The notes beneath the pieces were generated by a model that did not search any database, had not been told where the DNA came from, and was given only the letters and a program-made list of their open reading frames with translations. Source: Psettodes erumei (lineage: Eukaryota > Chordata > Actinopteri > Pleuronectiformes > Psettodidae). Taken from it: DNA of 64,000 nt. The position numbers were made by a program, and so were the translations under genes. Shown one piece after another: positions 1-11,206 of the stretch (position 1 is the stretch's first letter; each line of letters begins with the position of its first letter). The stretch lies in the NCBI GenBank assembly GCA_016785225.1, contig JAFBJZ010000357.1, positions 2,671,501-2,735,500 of the forward strand, read 5' to 3'.

Positions 1-2034
1 TCTCTCTCTCTCTCTCGCTCGCCCCCTCCCTCTCTTATCCTCTCTCCTAAGATGAGTCCAGCTCAAACGCAGCCCCAGAGGATTAAAGACGCTGCCCTTT
101 CTCTTTCGGCCCTTCTCTCCGTCTGCTCGACGCTCTCTCATTTTTCTTAACCCTTCCTGCCACTATCCTCCGTTCGTGCGCCACCATTCGTCGACACGTG
201 GGCTGAGTTTGTTGGAGCTACATACGTGTGTCCCGAGCGTGAGCGTGTGCTTTGATTAAAGCCAGCCTGTGGATTAATTAGCGTAAATAACCTCAGAGCA
301 GCTTTTGGGATTTAAGAGTTAAAATCTACTGGAGGCTTTAAACAGGAAACTGTGTACGTTTTGTTTTTTCATGCGGCCACGTCTTCCTGCTCCTGCAGGT
401 TGAAGAGCTGCCGTTTCATCGAAAGTGTTTTCACAAGGACATTCCTTTATATCACTAACTGGCTAGCTTCCTTCTATAGCTCTCACTGTGTGTTTGAAAG
501 CATTACTGTAGTTTTGACCCTGGACAGACAGCAATACCTGGGGAAAAAAAATGTAGCAGACAATTTCCCAGTCCAACGTCCACTGTGTCTCTGACCAAAA
601 ACACCCAGAAATATTTGGTTTACGATGATGTCCAACACAAATGTCAATTCAGAGTCAGATGCTCTTAGTTTTACGATGAGGGTTCCAGTTTAACTATCTC
701 CAAATATGAGGAAAAAAAAGCAAAAAAGGTAAAGTTATTCTTATTCTTATTATGTCCACTTTCTCACTCTCTACTTCTCATGTAGCCGATTTGAAAACGC
801 TTTTTATCCACTGAACAGATCAGTTCCATCAGCTTCTGTTCTTTCAACACCTCAGGTCGCGTGCTGCTGCAGAGGGAGAGCCGGCTCCGACGGCAGTGAC
901 GGCAGCGCTGAAGGGTGGCCTCACTTCTGCTGCGATTCCATACATCACCGCTGAACCCTTGTGATCTTACACAGTGCGACTTCAGTGAGAGGAAAAACTC
1001 GCAGGGCCTCGGCGTCTCGCTCAAGGACTCACGGACAAAGCAGATGCCAGTTGCCGCAGGGGCCCCGGGTCCTGGCCCTCCAATCGAAGAGGCACTCTCT
1101 CTAATCACTGTGCCGCCCCCGCTGCTCCTGATTCTTTCACCATGAGAACGTGTCATCAGAAATGATTACGACACATCAGAGTATGGAGGGACACGCTGGG
1201 AAAGCACTGCGGGCGGCGGCTTTCAACCATGAGGGTGACAAAGTCAATTTGCAGATCTTTGCCCAGTGGCTTGTAGCTCCATCCCTCCCCGACTGACAGA
1301 ACGAGCACGTTGTGGCTGCATATGTTAAACGGCTCCCCCCTCGCCTCCCACGAGTCAGACCGGGGCCTTGTTCACTGTCCAAAACTCGGCAGCGACGAGG
1401 CAATCTGTTCCCCAACAGCTGGAGCTGCCCCCGAGAGCGAAAGAGCAAGCAGTCTCCGAGAGAGAGCGAGGAGGAAGTGGATAGAAGCAGAGCGCACCGG
1501 AGAGTTCGCCACCATAAATAATCAATGCTCAGTCAACACAGAAAATGAGAGCATGTGAAGGGACCAGGGTTTCCTCCCACCGCCAAAATCCAGAAAGGAA
1601 AAGTGCCAGACTCACACACATCATGAGTAAACAGAGCAGAGCCCAAATGAAAAGAAAGCGAGGGAGGCAGATTAAAAAAAAAAAAAAGACACGGCACAGC
1701 AAAAATGAGACTGACAGAGAAGGAAAAGATGACAGAGAGAGAGAGAGAGAGAGAGATACAGATTGAAATGTGAAAAGAAATGAAAGAGCCTGAGAGCAGG
1801 AAGTGGGCAGCAGGAAATTCCTTCGTCATTTTCCCGACCCTTTGTCCTTCTCAAAAAACTGAAATATCACAATACCCCTCCTCCGTTTTTCTCCTCCCTC
1901 CCTCCCTCGTTACTTGTTGCTCTTTCTCTCCCCCTCTCTCTCTCTTGGTCGGCAGCGATGACTAGATTTCAAATCACCTGCTCAGTGGACGTCTCAGTGC
2001 CGGTGGCACGCGTGTGACAAAGAGAGACTCATAC
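1..2034 (-). other. fchsd2: fchsd2 intron 2 (partial), no exon seen
   Basis: This stretch lies downstream of fchsd2 coding exon 2 on the minus strand and runs off the left edge. The next F-BAR exon was looked for and not seen, so it is probably beyond the window. The interval holds a (TC)n tract at the left edge (1-16) and a (GA)n tract near 1735-1756. Open frames here have no splice context and no recognisable homology. Confidence 0.6.
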
Positions 2035-2132
2035 CTCATGTCTTCCAGCAGGTCGCATTCGGTCTGGTGCTTAAAGTGCAGTCTCGTCATCTGCTCCGTG
2101 TGCGTGTTCTTCAGCTCCTGTGTCACCTTTAC
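2035..2132 (-). CDS. fchsd2: fchsd2 coding exon 2
   Basis: 32 codons plus two bases. Acceptor CTGCAG lies at the high-coordinate end and donor GTATGAG at the low end. The peptide VKVTQELKN...CDLLEDM is the start of the F-BAR helix. The split last codon (AG plus one base) would give the R of the expected EDMR. Confidence 0.88.
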
Positions 2133-2842
2133 CTGCAGGACACCAAAAAGACAGGAGTGGAGTCAAACGCCGCGCATTCATTCCTCCGGCTCCCGTTCAG
2201 CCGGGGAAACCCAGCCTGCAGCACACCGCCACAGAGAGCGTCCACAACCTATCAGCAATGATCACAGAGAGCTAAAGTACTGTCTCCTCCTGCTCCTGAA
2301 GGAGCTCAGAATATGATGAATCACACACACACTAACAATTTCATTCTCCCTCGCTCTCTCAGCGGCCGTACAACCACCTGTCGACAGATTAAATGACAAA
2401 CTGTCAAAGATATTCCCTGTTCAAAGCCGAACGCAAGGAACAGCAGTGAATCCTCACACTTGAGAGGCAAGAAACAGCAAATATTTGACATTTTCACCCC
2501 CCTTCCCCCAGTGAGTTCAAGTTTGCACAATGCCAAATATGAAAGATTCTTTTCATCACGAGCGCTGGTCACGTGAACACAGATAAAAAATCCTTATTCC
2601 TCACTGATTTCTCTGATTAAATCAGTAAGTCCGAAAAGGCTCTGGGAATGGGTGGATTGTGCGAAAGAGGATAACTCAAGTTCTGATTGTTATACACTTT
2701 ATGCAGCTTCTCTCAGCATCACAAACTAAATCATCCCCTGTCGCACACATATACACACAGACACACACGTGCAGTTCAACTCCTGCCAGCCCACCCATCT
2801 GCCAATCACCTGTCATCTCAGCTCCAGAGTCACCTGAGAGGA

Positions 2843-2873
<31 letters not shown>

Positions 2874-5186
2874 CTCCCATCAGCACTCCATCAACGTCGG
2901 AGGGTGGGGTGGGAGGGTGGGGGTCACGGTGACTCAATCCATGCTGAAATAATGCAAACTGTAGCACCTCATACACCAACCGATTTAGGGGGTGTGAGCT
3001 GCGCTCATTCACGCTGCCTTGTACAGAAAACAAGACAAAGAGCTCAGCCTTAATAAGTACACACACACGCGCGCACACACAAGCGCCTCCTGACAACACA
3101 CACAGAGTCACTGTGAAGGTCATTGTGTATTGTCGGGTGAATTCCATCAGCTATTCACCAGGGGAACAGTGGGCAAATTCATGACTGTTCTGATCAGACA
3201 AAACATCAACAACATAACAGGCCCAAAAGTGACACACACACACACACACACGCACCGGACACACACACCAACAGACGCTGCAGAGCTCCTTTCTTTCACG
3301 AGCTGTGTCTTTGAAGATAAGGCGGGAGTGGCTCATTACATTAGCAGGGCAAAACGACTTCACTTGATTTCTCCTTCTATCACTCTTAGGAAACCACCGA
3401 GGGAGAGCGGGGGAGAAGGGTGACGGGGGGGCGAGAGAGGAAGAGCAGTTGAGTGCGAGAGAAGGGGGAAGAAGGTGAGGTGGGAGTAAGAGGGGAGGAA
3501 TGCGTGAGTTGGTACTGGAGGTGATGCTGGAGGAAAGCGCTTCACCTGGTGCGGTCGTAGCTCACACAGCAGCTACGTCCACAGTGAGCCGAGCTGAGCT
3601 GAGGCTTCACACAAAAAAGTAAGAGCAGAATGGCGCCATTGATTGATTGATTTCTTCATTGTGTTTTGCTGCTGGGTCTTTCTCCCTGTATGCAGATCAG
3701 AGATAACTGGTACTGAGCAGACACTAACATAGAAAGATCAAAACAATATTTGTGTGGTAGTGTTTTTGCCTTTTTGTCAACCCACTCAGCACCCAGCTTT
3801 AATTTACGCCACTTAAAACTCATGTGTGAGAGTCAGATGAGCTGAGTCTGTCAACAGATGTGCTGAGACAAACGCAGCACTTAAGGGGCTGTATGTACAG
3901 CACTGGGAGAGAAATTATTAGTATCCAACAGCCAAATACTGATACACCGTGGGCTGAGTGTACCGAGTGTGCCAGCCACATTGGCAGGGCGGCGACACGT
4001 CCATATTTTTGCAAATTCTGCTTCAAGTATTTTCGCCGGAAACAGAAGGGGAAGTACAGTAGCAGCTGACAAATGAGATCTTCCGAAATGAATCCGATCT
4101 CACACACGGTGGAACAAGACAACCCCGGCGGCCCCCGCGGCCTCTGCAGGAAAAAAAAAAAAAAAAAAGACCTGTGCAAGCATGCCTGCGTGTGTGCGTT
4201 TGTGTCTTACAGACGTGACGAGACATGTCAGGGGCCAGTCTGTGTGCACAAACCTGGAGCACAAGTGTCACTGGGGGAATACGTGGTAATTAAGAGCAAA
4301 CTGTGCAGGGGTTCACAGCTGGCTCAAGTGGCTCCTGGATCTATTTCAGGATGACTCACACGAGCACGCGCGCGCGCGCACACAAACAGAGATCAACGTA
4401 CCAGCAACTTTAACACACGCTCTCTCTTACACGCGCACTGTGGTCTTCTCTGAGCCCACACAGAATCAATTAGTTACTATCAGACATGTCTCCCCGGTGT
4501 GCGTGCGTGTGTGCGTGCGCGTCAGCTCGGGCCGTGACGTGACCGTGGACGGAGCGAAGGTCTTCCTTTGAGACAAGAAGCATCACAACGTGGAGAAACG
4601 ACAGCTTTTGTTGTATTGTCAGGAAAGGACCAGCGTCACAGTTTGACCGTCTGCACAAATAACACCGTGCTGCTCCACCGACGCTCAAATGCGGGCTGTG
4701 TTAATTGCTGCACCGCTACTAGCTAAAACGTTAATGACATAAGTTAACGTGCGAAGGAAAACGCGTATAAATACAGCGTCCATTTAAAGTTAGTACCTGC
4801 TACACGAGGTATTAAAAAGGACGGCCACAGTTTCATATTTACCCACTACTACGTCTTAGTGCGCTGTGGAAAACGCATCATGTTAGCCCACTTAGCGCGG
4901 TCGAGCTAACGTTATTGGACGTTTTGACGGTTCACGGCGCAGCGGCTGGACAGATGCGTATTTATGTCACTAGGTTACCCACCAACCTCGCTAGAAAACG
5001 CTGCTAATGTGCGCTAGCAAACGCCTGTTCTCTCCCAAAGCCCTCAGCATCAGAGCCTCTTTTGTGTCAGAGAAACGCACAACGTCCACGTCTAAGGTCA
5101 CTGCACTGTTATCTGTCATTGTCTCCAGCCCTGCTTAAACATAACGGACTCTGGAAATCACTCACCTTCCTCGGCGGCGGCTGCAT
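2035..5186 (-). CDS. fchsd2: FCHSD2, F-BAR and double SH3 domains protein 2, 5' end (coding exons 1-2)
   Basis: FCHSD2 is a cytoplasmic adaptor with an N-terminal F-BAR domain and two SH3 domains. It binds curved membrane and promotes WASP-dependent actin assembly at clathrin-coated pits (family knowledge). Coding exon 1 is 5166-5186 (MQPPPRK, phase 0, donor GTGAG). Coding exon 2 is 2035-2132, 98 nt, with acceptor CTGCAG and donor GTATGAG, starting VKVTQELKN and ending CDLLEDM plus two bases. The joined start closely matches the FCHSD2 N-terminus; FCHSD1, from memory, diverges right after MQPPPRK. Only the first 39 residues, the start of the F-BAR helix bundle, are present; the gene continues left of base 1. 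The start is set by the family-typical MQPPPRK. An out-of-frame ATG 16 nt upstream opens an overlapping uORF. Confidence 0.88.
2133..5165 (-). other. fchsd2: fchsd2 intron 1
   Basis: About 3 kb between the two coding exons. It contains (CA)n microsatellites near 2842-2866 and 3233-3252, a short alternating CG run near 4369-4380, and an A-rich run near 4150. From about 4.5 kb upward the sequence becomes CpG-rich and merges with the promoter. No further exon was recognised. Confidence 0.7.
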
Positions 5187-5720
5187 TTTGGAGTATTGAC
5201 ATGAATGGTATTTCCCTTGTGAGATGCGTTGTAATTCCAAGAGGAAATCCAAATCAGTGCGGGACTAATTTGTGTTTCCTCAAACAAAACAAACAAACAA
5301 AAAAATCCTCCCCTCCAGACGACAGGGAGGGAGAAGACGGGAGTTAGATTTGCACTCCGGCGGCCATGATTGATGATAGATGGCTGGTTTATACAGAGCA
5401 GGATCTGAGGCTGCGAGAGACTCAACACACTTGCGTTGGCTGCTGCCACTACGAGAGGACTAGTGTGTAATGTGCTGTGTTGTGGAGCAGGGGAGCAGAC
5501 AGGCGGAGAGGAAGAAAAAAGCGAGGGAAGAGGGAAGGGATGATGGGATGTGGGGAGGAGGAGGAGGAGGGGGGCTCCCCCCTCGGCAAACTAGGCCAAC
5601 GGCGCCCCCTGGCGGCAAAGAGCGGGGCGGCACCCCGTCTGTGCTCCTCCGCACCAGGAGCAGGGAGACGTCCTTTTTGTTCTGCCTTTTCTCCCCCGAC
5701 GTCGACAGCACCCTCAGCTG
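4480..5720 (-). promoter_or_regulatory. fchsd2: CpG-rich promoter and 5' UTR region of fchsd2
   Basis: CpG dinucleotides are visibly denser here than in the flanking sequence, for example around 4880-4990 and 5575-5710. The segment spans coding exon 1 and continues upstream of it on the minus strand. That is the usual setting of a vertebrate CpG-island promoter. The transcription start cannot be placed by eye. The interval limits are estimates. Confidence 0.5.
5166..5186 (-). CDS. fchsd2: fchsd2 coding exon 1
   Basis: Seven codons (MQPPPRK) followed directly by a GTGAG donor. It ends in phase 0 and joins coding exon 2 without a split codon. It sits in the CpG-rich promoter segment. Confidence 0.87.
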
Positions 5721-8700
5721 AAACGTCTATGCAGAGGTGTTGTTGCAAACCAAACACAGAGGCAGCGAGGATCGCAGCTAAAACAAAGGAGGGTGTTAAC
5801 CACAGAGCATTAAGTTTATATTTTGCCGTGCTGCTCCAGTCTGCCGTAGGAGAGAAGCCTGTCGCTGACAGGAGGCTGCGTCCTGCAGACCTGCATAGCA
5901 ACAAGAAACCGCAGTCGATCAAAGAAAAAACGATCGAGGATTAGGATGGGGAAAAACTGAATTGTAAAAAAGAAAGAAGACGGGGAAAGACATGTGGTCT
6001 TTCTCAAATGTGGATAAAAAAAAAACAACAATATTGACAAACATATTTTTTTTACTTCGGTGATAATGATGATATCATATCAATGAAAATAAGCAGTGAA
6101 CGTAAAATTAGGAGGATGTCAGTGAATAGACAGAGTACAGGTTCAGCAGGTTCAGTTAAAGGGATCAGTGAAATGAATACATTACAATGGAGGATGTCTT
6201 GTAATGACTCGGCACCGAGTGTAGGCCAAGCATGTGTGCAGAATTATGCATGTTTGTTCATTGGGTGTGGTTGTTCATGGTTTTGAATTAAACAGGTAAT
6301 GAAACATTTTTGTCGTGGGATGGGATAGATAGATAGATTCTCATATTATCAAAGTATAATAAGAATTTAAGCTGTCCAAACCTTTCAAGGTTAAGACATA
6401 CTTGGTACTGATGACACTAAGTGCAGGTAATGTTATTGTTGCCCAGAAGTACAAGTACTCACACTGCTGGTGCCATTAATGACAAACGTCAATCGATTTT
6501 TATATGGCTGGAGAGTTTCAGAGTTGCAATATCTTCCAAAAAACAATAACATATGATCCCCAAGGCATTCATTTTGGCCGGACAGATTGAAGTAGATGGA
6601 AGGGAAAGTGTTTTACTTCATGCCTCCTACGTGCTATAGCCAAGGTTAAGGTTAAGGGCCATGTAATCATTAATACACAGAGTTTCTGCAACAGGTAAGA
6701 CATTAAGTGTTCTTTCTCACCTTTCCTCTCAGTATGACACTTTAAACTGGCAAACATATTCAAACACACAGGCGCGTGCACACACACACACACACACACA
6801 CACTGCTGCATTCAGGGAAAACAAACACATCACTTAACGCCCACACAAGTAGCTTTCTGCCAGCAGCACAGAAGAAAATGGCTGTCAGTCATTGTGGGAT
6901 CATATTCTTTTTGTTAGGATTCAGCCAGGATGCTTATGGTTTATGACTTCTCTTATAATTTGACTTTGAATTTGAATTTGAGCATTTGCATTCCTTTTGG
7001 CAAGTGCTTTTAGGTAAGTGCTTATTCTAAAAGTGGTGAATGCAGCACCTGTGGCTTTTCTCAATCACAAGCTGTACATGAGGTTTTGTAAGGCAGACAT
7101 TCTGTGTATGTTGTTAATTTGTCTGGGGGGGGTTTTCGTAGCGTCTCACTATGCATATCAGGCCCACTGTATTTTGGTGGGGACACCCTGTGTACATATT
7201 TAACTGCTATAACTATAACTATAACTGCATGACATGCGATTTGCTCTATTACTTGCTTGCACAGTCTGCATGCTAATAGCTGTGTGTTGTTTTATATGTT
7301 TTGTCTGTGAACTGGTGGTGACGACAATAAATAAGTGGAATAATAGTTTACTGTACTTTACTTTACTTTGTTTTAATTCCCCCTACTATTAATAGCTTGA
7401 TAAAGGGTGATTGATTATGATTACATATGCAGATGCCTATAGTACTGATGTCAATTATTAGTCTCTGCGGGATTTGAAAACTACTGCTCTGTTTTTCACT
7501 TCAGCAGTGTAGACTGAGTTTACCAAACTTAAACAATAAATATTTGTGCTGGTTGAACCAGCCTTGTTTTAGCCAGTGTCCATTTGAGTAACAGATAGTT
7601 AACATGTGAGCCTGAGGCCCAACTGCTCTTGTACAGTAAACAGGCAACAGCTTGTCAGAAAGGCACGCACCTCCAGAGGCTTTTCCTCTCACGCAAGTGA
7701 CTGAGGTACGCATTCAGCCGTAAGCATCTCACTCAGATACATGCTATAGGTGTTCGTAAGAATGAGGATACATTACACAGGATCGTCAACACAGGACATT
7801 CTTTGAAAGGCAATAGCATTTATACAGTGTGAGTAATTTCAAATTTTTTACAGATTTTGTCTTTGTGTGTGTGTTGGGGTAGTACATGTCTTTAAAAAAT
7901 ACAGCATATGTTTGATTGAAAAAAACACCAGTTATGATAAGAAGTGCTCTGTGTGGTAAGGCACGCACACAAGCAGGTCAGGAGAATTTGGGGGACACAA
8001 AAGGGGCCGCTCTGTCCGAGGTCTGTTATCTGTTAAATATAACCTGCAGCTGTTTTGAAGACAAAAAGCAGCGAGCGAAGGGAGCGAGCAAGAGGCAATG
8101 TTTTTGATAAAGAGAAAATGTCAGAGAGAGAAGAAATAAAGAGCGAGCCGTTAGTTGACTCAACTGTCAACTGAGAAACAAGTAAGTCTGGTATTGATTG
8201 TCTAATTGCAGTTATAAAGGTGGCATTCCTGTGATACTGCATGACTAGTTTGAGCTTGAGCTTGCAAGTTAACAGTTTTACAGAGGAATGGAAAACTGCT
8301 CAGAGGTTGACGTAGAAAACAATTTAGCATGCATGCCAGTGAGTGAAACAGAAATAAAGGTCTGGTTTGAGTTAAAAAGCGATTTCTCTGTCTTTCCCTC
8401 TCACATCCGAGAGGTTTTGGAGAACTTTGACATGCAGAGTGCCAGAATGAGTACTGTTTTTCTGGATGACAATACAGCTGCATTTAAAGTTTTACAAAAA
8501 AAGGTTGTGCCTGCATTAAACTTTGAATACTCAGCTCAGATGTGTTAAAAAAGATTTTCATTTCTTTTTTGGGGGGGTAATGAGGGTCAACAACATATAT
8601 TTGGTGGTGTCAAGATGTAAGTTAAACCTGCTTGGCCAGGTGGTGGAACAATACAACATGCTACAGACATATGGATATGGACATGTCTCTATATCACAGA

Positions 8701-9230
8701 TGTAAAATGCAGGATTTGCTTTATTTGCATTAACTCAGCCAGGAAAGAGCTTTAAGATGGCATATTATAATCAGTTGTGATTTAATTTGGGTAGTATCAT
8801 TTAAACGATCCTCTTCTCTCAATCACTCACAATTCTTCTCTCATTTATTCAACCACTCACTCAGAAACAAAAAGGCGATTAACGGAAGCCAGCAATAATA
8901 CGATTTCTTCCTGGGAAATGCAAAAGGAAGTTGAAATGGGGTGACTCAAACTATAAACTGGACTGTATACATTTGCAAATTGCAAAATCAAAATGGGCTA
9001 TTAGATTATGCTTGAGCACAGGTTGACTTATAATGGACTCTACTGCTGAGACAGACCAAGGTTAATGACTTGGGGCATCAAATTGAGTCTAAATTGATGT
9101 CACTCTTCTCACAAGCTGTCCCTCTTCTTCATAGTTGTCACTGATTAAATGTGTATTTCATTTAAATGTCTACTGTTCAGTATATTTCCTTTCATAATCT
9201 ATTCCTACACTTTGTTCTCAGTGTTTTCAC
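5721..9230. other. intergenic, fchsd2 to p2ry2
   Basis: Divergent intergenic interval between fchsd2 (minus) and p2ry2 (plus). It holds a (CA)n microsatellite near 6778-6803, short GATA and TATAAC repeats near 6325 and 7205, and AT-rich sequence. An 86-codon frame from 8288 to 8548 has an ATG but no recognised homology. Upstream non-coding exon(s) of p2ry2 probably lie here but cannot be placed. Confidence 0.6.
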
Positions 9231-9248
9231 AGGTTTCCAACAACCAAG

Positions 9249-9573
9249 ATGACCATCTTTGACAACAACAGGACTAACCAAAGCTTCCGCTGTAAATTTA
9301 ATGAAGATTTTAAATATATCCTCCTCCCTGTCAGCTACGCCCTGGTATTTGTGATCGGCCTGGCACTGAACGCCACAGCACTGTATGTTATTGTGTTCCG
9401 TACAAAGCGCTGGAAGCCATCCACTATCTACATGTTCAACCTAACCATGTGTGACACACTCTACATCTTCACTCTGCCCTTCCTCATCTATTACTATGCC
9501 GATGAGAACGACTGGCCCTTCAGTGAACCACTCTGCAAGCTTATACGCTTCCTGTTCTATGCCAACTTATACG
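9249..9573 (+). CDS. p2ry2: p2ry2 coding exon 1 (N-terminus to start of TM3)
   Basis: 108 codons plus one base. It carries the extracellular N-terminus, TM1, TM2 and the first part of TM3 (LCKLIRFLFYANLY). The donor is G|GTATGA. Reading on into the intron meets a stop at about 9624-9626. The donor G plus the first GT of exon 2 makes a glycine codon that restores the family LYGSILFL context. Confidence 0.85.
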
Positions 9574-11144
9574 GTATGATTCTGGCATGGTACAGATCCA
9601 TACAATTACAACACAGTTTGATATAGTTTGATTCATAACAGCCTTTGATATAGGATATCTTTTTGGCAGCATGATATATCATAGCACGATTCAATATGGT
9701 ACAATATTGTATAGTTTTGAATATGTGATGCAAGACATCCAGTGTCGTATGCAATTCAGCACTAAATGATGCAACACATACAGAAATAGAATTTGAAATG
9801 ATCTAATATGATGTAATAAAAGAAGTTACTCTGATGTATAATGATAGAAAATATATAATATGAATTAAGGCATCTCAGTGCAACACAAGGTGACATAATT
9901 TGACCTAGTGAATATAACAATACAATACATTATGATAAAACATGCTATGGCAAGATACACTATGATATGATACGATACAACACAACCTGACATGTTATAC
10001 ACTACACTAGGCTATGACACATTACAGTAGTTTGGGTTAATTTGGTTTAACTGATGAATTATAACTAACTGAACACAATTTAAAATGATAGTTAATCAAT
10101 ATTCTCACTGTGGTATAGGTTCCATACTGTTCCTGTGCTGCATCAGCCTGCATCGGTTTGTTGGCATCTGCTATCCAGTCCGCTCCCTCTACTGGGTCAG
10201 TCCTCGTCGGGCCAGACTGGTGTCAGTGGCAGTGTGGGCCTTTGTTTTATTCTGCCAGGCACCTATTCTATACTTCTCAAGAATAAGGTCATTTAAATTT
10301 GTATAACTGTCTTTCTTTCTTTCCTCTCCTTCTTACGTTTATATTGTATTGATTCAATTGTGTTAAACTGTGGACTATTGAATTTTGTGTCTCACCAATT
10401 TTGCAAAGTACCTTATCTCACAGTGTCGTAATGGCACGGTTGAATGAATGATCAACCTGTGAGCTGCCTATCCGCTTCTGTAGTTCAGTGCTGAAGAGGG
10501 TAGCAACATAACTTAATTATCCTTAACAATTGTAATCCGTTATCTTTTTTTGACCAGGGATGTGGCCAATGAGAGGACCTGCTATGACACCACCAGCCCA
10601 GAGCTCTTTGATGACTTCCTGGTGTACAGTTCAGTCGTGTCAGTGCTCATGTTTGCCCTGCCCTTCATGGTGGTGATGGTGTGCTATGGCCTCATGGTGC
10701 GGAAGCTTCTGGAGCCTAGCCTGGCGGGCCAGCGATCCAAGCAGAAGTCAGTGAAGATGATTATCATCGTGCTGGCGATGTTCATGCTCTGCTTCCTCCC
10801 TTTCCACCTCACCAGGAGTCTGTACTATTCTTTTAGATACTTGAGGCAGGTCAATCCGGCACAGGTGAGGAGAAGCAATTTTCGCTCACAATGGATGTGT
10901 TAAAATGGCTTTAAAAGCTCAGGGTGTCACATGCTCATGTGTTCATCAGATCAGCTGTAGTTTGCTGGAGGGCTCCAGCATTGCCTACAAGGTCACCCGA
11001 CCTTTGGCCAGTGCCAACAGCTGTGTGGACCCCATCCTATACTTCCTGGCTGGGCAGGACGTCCGCAGTAACCTCACCAAGAAGAACAAGTCATCTTCAT
11101 TAAAACCCACAAGTGTGAGTCAGTGCTTGACAACACAACTCTAA
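9249..11144 (+). CDS. p2ry2: P2Y2-like purinergic receptor, coding region split by three introns
   Basis: Class A G-protein-coupled receptor for extracellular nucleotides, at the plasma membrane. Exons are 9249-9573, 10119-10287, 10558-10864 and 10950-11144; all introns are GT-AG and the join is 331 codons. Visible hallmarks: N-glycosylation sites N7-R-T and N10-Q-S; C96 at the top of TM3 and C173 in loop 2 (disulphide pair); C15 and C270 (second pair); HRF (120-122) in place of DRY; H248-L-T-R251 in TM6 and K281-V-T-R284 before TM7, the P2Y nucleotide-binding signatures; and DPILY (294-298) in TM7. FNEDFKY near the N-terminus, LYYSFR, and YKVTRPLASANS favour P2Y2/P2Y4 over P2Y6, and the fchsd2 neighbour supports P2RY2. 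The tail is short and ends TTQL, a class I PDZ-ligand form. An acceptor at 9231-9232 implies a spliced 5' UTR. The paralogue assignment within P2Y2/4 is inferred. Confidence 0.85.
9574..10118 (+). repeat. degenerate RATAY-type repeat filling p2ry2 intron 1
   Basis: Most of the intron is built from imperfect 5-6 bp units such as GATAC, GATAT, CAATA and TGATA, repeated with drift (for example 9640-9720 and 9930-10010). It looks like an old decayed pentanucleotide satellite. No coding capacity. Confidence 0.5.
10119..10287 (+). CDS. p2ry2: p2ry2 coding exon 2 (TM3 to loop 2)
   Basis: Begins SILFLCCISLHRF after the split glycine and runs through TM4 (VWAFVLFCQAPILYF). It ends in phase 2 (donor AAG|GTCATT). 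The acceptor is GGTATAG. Both junctions are phase-compatible with the exons either side. Confidence 0.84.
10558..10864 (+). CDS. p2ry2: p2ry2 coding exon 3 (loop 2 to TM6)
   Basis: Begins DVANERTCYDT, containing the loop 2 cysteine, then TM5, the basic third loop and TM6 with FLPFHLTRSLYY. It ends in phase 0 after NPAQ with donor CAG|GTGAGG. The acceptor is TTTGACCAG. Confidence 0.86.
10950..11144 (+). CDS. p2ry2: p2ry2 coding exon 4 (TM7 and C-terminal tail)
   Basis: Begins ISCSLLEG, then TM7 with YKVTRPLASANSCVDPILY, and ends TTQL before TAA at 11142-11144. The preceding intron is only 85 bp (10865-10949) with acceptor TTCATCAG. The tail after TM7 is about 30 residues. Confidence 0.86.
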   Translation: MSCSLLEGSSIAYKVTRPLASANSCVDPILYFLAGQDVRSNLTKKNKSSSLKPTSVSQCLTTQL

Positions 11145-11199
11145 ATGTAAAAATGGAAAAATTTGGGGGACTGTTTGTTTTCAGTCTGATGTCACTGTG

Positions 11200-11205
11200 A
11201 ATAAA
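11200..11205 (+). terminator. polyadenylation signal AATAAA for p2ry2
   Basis: Canonical AATAAA 56 nt after the p2ry2 stop codon; it would give a very short 3' UTR. Use of this site is inferred from position only. Confidence 0.45.
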
Positions 11206-11206
11206 T

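Noticed and set aside
764..1558. Overlapping frames of 60-130 codons on both strands
   Set aside because: Arginine/serine-rich with no conserved domain, no splice context and frames on both strands at once; intron of fchsd2.
5449..5944. Long frames of 150+ codons on both strands over the CpG-rich promoter
   Set aside because: GC-rich sequence lacks stop codons by composition; the frames are low complexity with no homology.
8288..8548. 86-codon plus-strand frame starting MENCSEVDVENN
   Set aside because: Begins with ATG and looks acidic-hydrophobic, but no homology, no splice partner and AT-rich surroundings.
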